Shown: one piece after another, positions 6,187-10,226 of the stretch | Layout of the letters: each line of letters opens with the position of its first letter | Numbering within the stretch: position 1 is the stretch's first letter | DNA from: Hyphomicrobiales bacterium | Lineage (GTDB): Bacteria > Pseudomonadota > Alphaproteobacteria > Rhizobiales > Xanthobacteraceae | Length of the DNA: 10,226 nucleotides | Direction of reading: 5' to 3' | Assembly: GCA_003164375.1 (NCBI GenBank) | Contig: PLTE01000146.1 | Coordinates: forward strand, 1-10,226 | The notes under the pieces: generated by a model | Told to the model about the DNA's origin: nothing | What the model saw: only the letters and a program-made list of their open reading frames with translations | Databases searched by the model: none | Made by a program: the position numbers and the translations under genes

Positions 6187-7011
6187 ATGACAAGTTCGGT
6201 CTCTAGACGTGAGGCTCTCGCGGCTTTGGGCGCATCGGCCGGCGTTGTGCTGGTGTCCGCTCAAGCGCCCGCGGACGAATCACCGGTCCGGACCCCGCTT
6301 CCGGGCGCTGCCGTTTGCATCCTCAGTCCGCAACTGGACGAGGGGCCTTTCTATCTCGATGAGAAGCTCGTCCGTAGCGACATCCGGGAAGACCGCGACG
6401 GCGTGCCTTTGCGGCTGATATTGCAAGTGATCGAAGGTTCAAATTGCGGTCCGATCGCGAAGGCTCGCGTCGATATCTGGCACTGCGACGCTGTCGGGCG
6501 ATATTCCGGGGTCGATCACCAAGGCGACGATCAGTCCGAATCGACTGCCAAAGCGACGTTCTTGCGCGGCACCCAATTGACGGATGCCTTTGGTGTCGTC
6601 ACGTTCGACACCATATATCCCGGTTGGTATCCCGGTCGCACGACCCACATTCATTTCAAGATCATTCTCGATGGTCGAAATGTCTTGACGTGCCAAACCT
6701 TCATGCCCGACGCGCTCAACGAATTTCTTTATCTGAATGCCGGTCCCTATCAGGGCCGAGCGAGACCTCGCGACACCGTCAACAGCTCCGACTTTATCGC
6801 TAATAATGGCGAGCCTGACCATGCCACTTTCTGCAGCATCAAAGAAGAAACCGGCCGCTATGTCGCCAGCCTTGTCGTCGGCGTTGACCGGACCGCAGTA
6901 GCATTCGAGGGACCTAAAGGGATGCCTCCGGGCGCGCCACCCCCGCCCTTCGGCCGCGGACTTGAAGGCGCTCCAGTGCGACCGCGGGGTTCACTCATTC
7001 CGGGAATTTGA
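6187..7011 (+). CDS. Tat-exported intradiol ring-cleavage dioxygenase
   Basis: This 274-residue protein belongs to the protocatechuate 3,4-dioxygenase/catechol 1,2-dioxygenase fold, non-heme Fe(III) enzymes that split catechol-type rings between the hydroxyls. The four expected iron ligands are present: Tyr106 in VGRYSGV, Tyr148 in YPGWYPGRT, and His154 and His156 in THIHFK. LSPQLDEGPFYLDE (46-59) and ARVDIWHCDAVG (93-104) are further family motifs. A twin-arginine signal, SRREALAALGASAGVVLVSA, covers residues 6-25, so the folded, metallated enzyme should be exported by the Tat system. The ATG at 6187 is chosen because CAGGAG lies just before it and the Tat motif starts at once; an upstream TTG reading at 6064 only overlaps the previous gene's stop. 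A Pro-rich tail (MPPGAPPPPFGRG, 246-258) is unusual. No other aromatic-catabolism gene is nearby, so the substrate is unknown. It may be co-transcribed with the Spy-like gene. Confidence 0.88.
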   Translation: MTSSVSRREALAALGASAGVVLVSAQAPADESPVRTPLPGAAVCILSPQLDEGPFYLDEKLVRSDIREDRDGVPLRLILQVIEGSNCGPIAKARVDIWHCDAVGRYSGVDHQGDDQSESTAKATFLRGTQLTDAFGVVTFDTIYPGWYPGRTTHIHFKIILDGRNVLTCQTFMPDALNEFLYLNAGPYQGRARPRDTVNSSDFIANNGEPDHATFCSIKEETGRYVASLVVGVDRTAVAFEGPKGMPPGAPPPPFGRGLEGAPVRPRGSLIPGI

Positions 7012-7048
7012 TACCGGAAGAAAACGTACGCGGCCGCGGAAAGCTTTG

Positions 7049-7153
7049 CCGCATGCCCCGGAGCGCATGCCGAAAGGCTTGCTGAAGAACGGCGAGCACA
7101 TCCGGCTTTCGGTCAAGGAGCGCAGCATCGCGCTTCTGGTCGACGAGGTCGAG
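7049..7153 (+). pseudogene. Fragment resembling the near-C-terminal part of an IlvD/Edd-family dehydratase
   Basis: An in-frame stretch reads PHAPERMPKG, then LLKNGEHIRLSVKERSIALL, then VDEVE. This matches, from memory, the conserved block near the end of dihydroxy-acid and sugar-acid dehydratases ('gHvaPEa.vGGpLaLvk.GD.IrlDv..R.ldLLVdeaEl'). It has no credible start, upstream domain or catalytic Fe-S cysteines, and the similarity stops before the palindromic element at 7200. I therefore call it a gene relic. In a full-length protein it would lie just before the piece seen at 2850-2957, yet here it sits 4 kb to the right of that piece on the same strand. The alternative is that this is simply non-coding sequence with a chance resemblance. 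Confidence 0.45.
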
Positions 7154-7199
7154 CCGAAAATACGCGTCGCCGCAGCGAAGCCGCTCACGGAAACGCCTT

Positions 7200-7295
7200 C
7201 ATTCCGGATCGCAGCAAAGCGGCGAGTCCGGAATCCATATCCCCAGCGCAGAGGTTATGGATTCCGGGCTCCTCGCTTCGCTCGGCCCCGGAATG
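7200..7295. repeat. 96-bp imperfect palindromic intergenic element
   Basis: Two 40-base arms (7200-7239 and 7256-7295) are inverted copies of each other at 32 of 40 positions, around a 16-base centre. The outer ends are CATTCCGG/CCGGAATG and the inner ends TCCGGAATCCATA/TATGGATTCCGG. I recognise this from memory as a dispersed element common between genes in Bradyrhizobiaceae-type genomes. It lies between two converging genes and ends 14 bases before the stop codon of the M24-family gene, so its hairpin could act as a two-way transcription terminator or mRNA stabiliser. There is no U-tract typical of an intrinsic terminator. Confidence 0.75.
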
Positions 7296-7309
7296 ACGGA
7301 TGAGGAAAA

Positions 7310-8620
7310 TCAGCCCTTCGCCACCGCGATCTCCAGCGGGAAATCGTCGACCACCTCGTGGCCCTTGTCGGTCACGATGAAAGTGTGGCCGAGGAAAATG
7401 CCGAACAAACCGTCCGCCGTGATCGGATTGGGCTCGGCCATGATGACCATGCCGGGCTTGAGCACCTGCTCGAATTCTTCCGCCGCGACGTGCTCGGCGA
7501 CGACGTGCGGCTGGTCGGTGACGAGATCGATGCCGTGGCATTGCGTCGGACGGGATTGATAGCCGTTGTCGCGGAAAAACTTGCTGGCCTGGCGCATATT
7601 TTCCGCGGGCTTGCCAGGTCCGATCTCGGCGATGATGCGTTGGTAGCCCGGCAGCGTGACGTCCTCCCAAAATCTGCGCACCATCTCGGTCGGCTCGCCG
7701 ACGCAGATCGGCGAGCCGATCTGCGCGGTGTAGCCGCGATAGCCTGCGGCCAGCTCCATATTGATGAGGTCGCCCTTCTGCAGCACGCGCCCGGATGGCC
7801 GCGGGTTGCCGAAGATCAGCGCCGGATTGGCCATCGGCGTCGAACCGATGATGAGAAAATCGATATCGCCGCCGCCTTCGAGGATGGCTGAGCCAGCCGC
7901 AGCCCGCAGCTCGTACTCCTTCACGCCGGGCCGGGCCCGGGCGACCATGGCTTCCATTGCGTTCTGGCACAGCACACCGGCCTTGCGCACGCAATCGAGC
8001 TCTTCGGCGCTGTGGATCGAGAGCAATTCATGCAGAAAGCCTTTGGTGAAAATGAGCTCGGCGTCGGGCAGGTTGTCACGCAGCACGTTGTACTGATTGA
8101 CCGGCAGGTAGTCGCCGTGCCGCGGATCGATCTCCATCAGCCCGATACGTCCGCGCTCGAGTTTTAATTCGCGGATGCGCTCGACCATGACGTCGGCGTA
8201 GCGGCCGCCGCGGCTGTGGCGGACGTCCTTGACCGCGATCTCGACTTGGCGGCGCACCGCTTCGGCATGCGTGCCGCCCATCGAATAGATCATGGTCGGC
8301 TCGCCATCGAGCGGCACCAGCACGTAGCTTGCCAGCGCGTGCCATTCCCAATGGCCGGTCAGCCACAACATGCCGCCGCCGAAGCTCCAATGGCTCGGAC
8401 CGCCGGGCACGATGACGGCGTCCAGCTTTTGCTCGCGCATTTTCGCTCGGAGCGCCTTGTAGCGGCGCTCATATTCGGCCTTGGAGAATTGCTCCCACAC
8501 GGCGTCGCGGTAATACGGTGTGTCGCGCATATTGGCGAATGGCAGCGATTGATCGAGCTTGCCCCGCACTTGTTCCCACGGCTGCGGGCCGATACGCGGC
8601 GGACGGATGAGAGTGTTCAT
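7310..8620 (-). CDS. M24 (pita-bread) family protein with altered metal site
   Basis: This 436-residue protein belongs to the creatinase/Xaa-Pro aminopeptidase/DddP superfamily. It has an N-terminal creatinase-like domain (about 45-195; LDAVIVPGGPSHWSFGGGML, WLTGHWEW) and a C-terminal pita-bread domain (about 205-436; HSAEELDCVRKAG, GDLINMELAAGYRGY, CHGIDL, MAEPNP). Classical members bind two metals through Asp-Asp-His-Glu-Glu. By eye alignment the first Asp is Glu289, the second is Gln300, the His is His362, the first Glu is Glu396, and the last Glu falls in LGHTF (Gly411/His412). Two or three of five ligands are therefore changed. It may use a different metal set, as DddP-type lyases do, or act without metal. 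Start: GAGGA at 8634-8630, nine bases before the ATG. Peptidase, creatinase-like hydrolase and DMSP lyase activities all remain open. Confidence 0.8.
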   Translation of the reverse strand: MNTLIRPPRIGPQPWEQVRGKLDQSLPFANMRDTPYYRDAVWEQFSKAEYERRYKALRAKMREQKLDAVIVPGGPSHWSFGGGMLWLTGHWEWHALASYVLVPLDGEPTMIYSMGGTHAEAVRRQVEIAVKDVRHSRGGRYADVMVERIRELKLERGRIGLMEIDPRHGDYLPVNQYNVLRDNLPDAELIFTKGFLHELLSIHSAEELDCVRKAGVLCQNAMEAMVARARPGVKEYELRAAAGSAILEGGGDIDFLIIGSTPMANPALIFGNPRPSGRVLQKGDLINMELAAGYRGYTAQIGSPICVGEPTEMVRRFWEDVTLPGYQRIIAEIGPGKPAENMRQASKFFRDNGYQSRPTQCHGIDLVTDQPHVVAEHVAAEEFEQVLKPGMVIMAEPNPITADGLFGIFLGHTFIVTDKGHEVVDDFPLEIAVAKG

Positions 8621-8638
8621 GAAGGCGATTCCTCAACT

Positions 8639-8650
8639 ACGAACGTTCGT
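8639..8650. promoter_or_regulatory. Operator-like palindrome upstream of the M24-family gene
   Basis: ACGAACGTTCGT is a perfect 12-base palindrome 18 bases before the ATG at 8620 and directly ahead of its GAGGA ribosome site. A third GAAC (8653-8650 on the minus strand) precedes it in the gene's direction. The form resembles TetR-type operators, and the position would let a bound repressor block transcription. No regulator gene adjoins in the window. Confidence 0.4.
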
Positions 8651-8778
8651 TCTTGGACTGGGCTGTCGTCCTTGCCGATGGTGGCGCGGCGGCGCAGTAG
8701 AGTTCCGCCTGCGCCATGCTGTCAAGGCGGGGCGCGCATCGCCGCTCGAAACGCCGGCGGCGCCGGAGCGACATACAG

Positions 8779-8820
8779 CATGATCCCGAAAAGTGGAAAC
8801 CGGTTTTCGGGTAAGATCAT
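8779..8820. repeat. Dispersed alphaproteobacterial palindromic repeat
   Basis: CATGATCCCGAAAAGTGGAA and CCGGTTTTCGGGTAAGATCAT form an inverted repeat. The inner arms CCCGAAAA (8785-8792) and TTTTCGGG (8804-8811) are perfect, and ATGATC/GATCAT are the outer arms. From memory this is a high-copy intergenic element in Bradyrhizobium and relatives. Confidence 0.75.
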
Positions 8821-8835
8821 CCTCACATGAAGAAT

Positions 8836-8877
8836 CTGGACCCTGATCCGATTCAATCGAATTGGATCGGGGTCCAG
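8836..8877. repeat. 42-bp near-perfect palindrome
   Basis: CTGGACCCTGATCC at the left pairs with GGATCGGGGTCCAG at the right, and the whole 42 bases are self-complementary apart from three base pairs, all G-T wobble type. It follows the previous palindrome by 15 bases and is probably part of the same composite repeat. It ends 29 bases before the small exported-protein gene. Confidence 0.7.
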
Positions 8878-8906
8878 CAGACAGAAGATGCTTCTGGAGT
8901 CCGACA

Positions 8907-9074
8907 ATGTTGGCGCCTCGGTTTGTAATGGCAGTCATCGTTGCATTGGCGATGGACGCGCCCGGGCAGGCCCAGACCGTCAATCGCGTCGGTGTTCCTG
9001 CCGGCGATGCCAGCCCGACCGGCTTCGGATCGTTCAAAATCGCGCCGCCAGGAGGCGAGCCGGCCCGGCGTTAA
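8907..9074 (+). CDS. Small predicted exported protein (55 residues)
   Basis: No known family is recognised. The ORF starts with a hydrophobic leader, MLAPRFVMAVIVALAM, followed by DAPGQAQ, a plausible Sec signal with cleavage after AQAQ-like residues near 23. The mature part would be about 32 residues, rich in Gly, Pro and Ala (VNRVGVPAGDASPTGFGSFK, then IAPPGGEPARR), with no cysteine. A TGGAG ribosome site lies seven to eight bases before the ATG at 8907, which supports real translation; Met8 is another possible start. It follows two palindromic repeats and precedes the PAS chemoreceptor by about 100 bases on the same strand, so the two could share a transcript. Short, repeat-flanked ORFs can arise by chance, hence modest confidence. 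Confidence 0.5.
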   Translation: MLAPRFVMAVIVALAMDAPGQAQTVNRVGVPAGDASPTGFGSFKIAPPGGEPARR

Positions 9075-9180
9075 TTTGCAGGAATTAGTTGCTATTTGCG
9101 CCGCGGGAAAGTTAACCGAATACAAACTTCAATCGTGCAAATAGCGTTTGAGCAACTGGGTCGAACCGATCGCCCATCGC

Positions 9181-10226
9181 ATGTTTCCATGGTTTTCCGT
9201 CCCCTTGCTGCGTGCCTTCGCGCGGCCCGCGCCGATGCTCGGCATGGCGACGATCGCCATGTTCTGGGTCGGTCTCGTCTTCCTGCTCTCCGCCGACCAC
9301 GAGACCTTCGCCGCGGCCGAACAGCGCCGCACGCTCTATGTTGCGGTCGTGATCGTGCTGACCGTCTTGGAAATGGCGACAATGATTGCCAGCATCCGCC
9401 GTCAAGTGTCGCTCGAACAGACTAATCTGCGCTTCAACACCGCGCTCGAAAATATGACGCACGGCTTGTGCATGTTCGACGCCGAGAAGCGTCTGGTCAT
9501 TTGCAACGACCGCTATGCGGGCCTCTACCGCCTGCCGCCCGAGCTGTTGCGGGTCGGCGCCACGCACGAAGCGATCATCGCGCATCGTATCATGAACGGC
9601 CTGTTGAAGGGCGAACATAACGCTGGCGCCGTCGACCAGAAGCTCGGCGCATTGGGGCAGTTATCGTCGCGGCAGATTTCGAGCCGGATCGACGAACTTG
9701 CCGACGGTCGACTGATCCGGGTCACCCGACAACCGATGAAGGGCGGCGGCTGGGTCGCCACCCATGAGGATATCACCGAGCGGCATCAGCTCGAGAACCA
9801 GCGCGACAGCATGTTGGCGCAGGAAAACCGGCGCTTGCTGACGGAAAGCGCGATCGTGTCGTTCCGCGAGCGCGTCGAGGAGATGTTCGGCATCGTCAGC
9901 GCCTCCACCAACGCCATGAAGTCGACCGCAGGCGCGCTCATCGTCTCGTCGCAGGACACCACGCAGCATGCCGAGGGTGCGCTGCGCGAATCGAACGAAG
10001 CTTCGGTCAATGTCTCCCTGGTGGCGGGCTCGGCCGAGCAACTGTCGGCCTCGATCGCCGAGATCAATCTGCAACTGGCCCAGACCACCGAATTGGTGGC
10101 GAGCGCGGTCGCCAAGGCCAAGGCCTCGAGCGGCGAATATGCCGGGCTCGCGAAAGCCGCCGAGCAGATTGGCGACGTCGTCAAGCTCATCCGCAACATC
10201 GCCGGCCAGACCAATCTGCTCGCGCT
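9181..10226 (+). CDS. PAS-containing methyl-accepting chemotaxis protein (cut by window edge)
   Basis: The first 348 codons of a chemoreceptor are present. Two membrane helices (about 19-37 and 52-70) flank a loop of roughly 14 residues. A PAS_7-like domain follows (about 83-205: ALENMTHGLCMFDAEKRLVI, CNDRYAGLYRLPPELLRVG, ending GGGWVATHEDITERHQLE), then the MCP signalling helices (from about 225) up to the hairpin tip KLIRNIAGQTNLLA at the edge. With so small a loop, sensing must be internal, through the PAS domain; its ligand (redox, oxygen, small molecule) cannot be told. The ATG at 9181 has no clear ribosome site. An in-frame TTG at 9148, just after a TAG at 9142, would add eleven residues (start SNWVEPIAHR) and is a real alternative. 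Domain order here is conventional (sensor before signalling domain), unlike the chemoreceptor at 283-2691. Confidence 0.9.
   Translation, partial: MFPWFSVPLLRAFARPAPMLGMATIAMFWVGLVFLLSADHETFAAAEQRRTLYVAVVIVLTVLEMATMIASIRRQVSLEQTNLRFNTALENMTHGLCMFDAEKRLVICNDRYAGLYRLPPELLRVGATHEAIIAHRIMNGLLKGEHNAGAVDQKLGALGQLSSRQISSRIDELADGRLIRVTRQPMKGGGWVATHEDITERHQLENQRDSMLAQENRRLLTESAIVSFRERVEEMFGIVSASTNAMKSTAGALIVSSQDTTQHAEGALRESNEASVNVSLVAGSAEQLSASIAEINLQLAQTTELVASAVAKAKASSGEYAGLAKAAEQIGDVVKLIRNIAGQTNLLA

Noticed and set aside
7185..7994. 269-codon minus-strand frame overlapping the M24-family gene
   Set aside because: It is another frame of the same strand as the M24 gene, Arg-rich without recognisable domains, and its 3' part runs through the palindromic element.
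8633..9037. 134-codon minus-strand frame across the intergenic repeats
   Set aside because: Its translation is produced by the two palindromic elements and the antisense of the small exported-protein gene; no start signal or domain is evident.
9112..9127. CtrA-like site (TTAACC followed by CAAAC) upstream of the PAS chemoreceptor
   Set aside because: Only one half-site matches; the second half (TTAA) is missing, so it does not meet the CtrA consensus.

Overview
The window reads as chromosome of an alphaproteobacterium of the order Hyphomicrobiales, probably the Bradyrhizobium/Rhodopseudomonas/Xanthobacteraceae side. The grounds are high GC coding, a C4-pathway 5-aminolevulinate synthase behind a FixK/FnrL-type box, and intergenic palindromes of the 'cattccgg...ccggaatg' and 'catgatcccgaaaagtgg' kinds that I remember from that group. 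No search could be run, so family names rest on motifs recognised by eye.

Layout. (1) 1-282: the first 44 codons of hemA on the minus strand, with an upstream region holding a near-perfect FNR/FixK box and a -10-like hexamer at class II spacing. (2) 283-2691, minus: an 802-residue chemoreceptor whose MCP signalling hairpin is followed, with no further membrane segment, by a complete UrtA/AmiC-type urea/short-chain-amide binding domain. (3) 2692-2978: mostly non-coding, with a 35-codon plus-strand ORF that may be the 3' remnant of an IlvD/Edd-family dehydratase. (4) 2979-5074, minus: an OmpR-family response regulator and its sensor histidine kinase, overlapping by 4 bases. (5) 5339-7011, plus and divergent from the two-component genes: a Spy/CpxP-like (LTXXQ-type) exported protein and a Tat-exported intradiol ring-cleavage dioxygenase. 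(6) 7012-7309: a second, in-frame IlvD-like fragment and a 96-bp imperfect palindrome. (7) 7310-8620, minus: an M24 'pita-bread' family protein (creatinase/Xaa-Pro peptidase/DddP type) with an altered metal site. (8) 8621-8906: an operator-like palindrome and two tandem palindromic repeat elements. (9) 8907-9074, plus: a small predicted exported protein. (10) 9181 to the window end, plus: a PAS-containing chemoreceptor, truncated by the window edge.

How the genes fit together. The regulator-kinase pair with a divergent Spy/CpxP-like gene copies the layout of cpxRA-cpxP, suggesting an envelope-stress circuit whose output may include the exported dioxygenase. The two chemoreceptors each have a short membrane hairpin and place their sensor modules (UrtA-like and PAS) in the cytoplasm, so both probably read internal metabolic signals. 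The most unusual object is the chemoreceptor with a C-terminal intracellular urea/amide-binding domain. No transposase, integrase, CRISPR array, tRNA or rRNA was seen.
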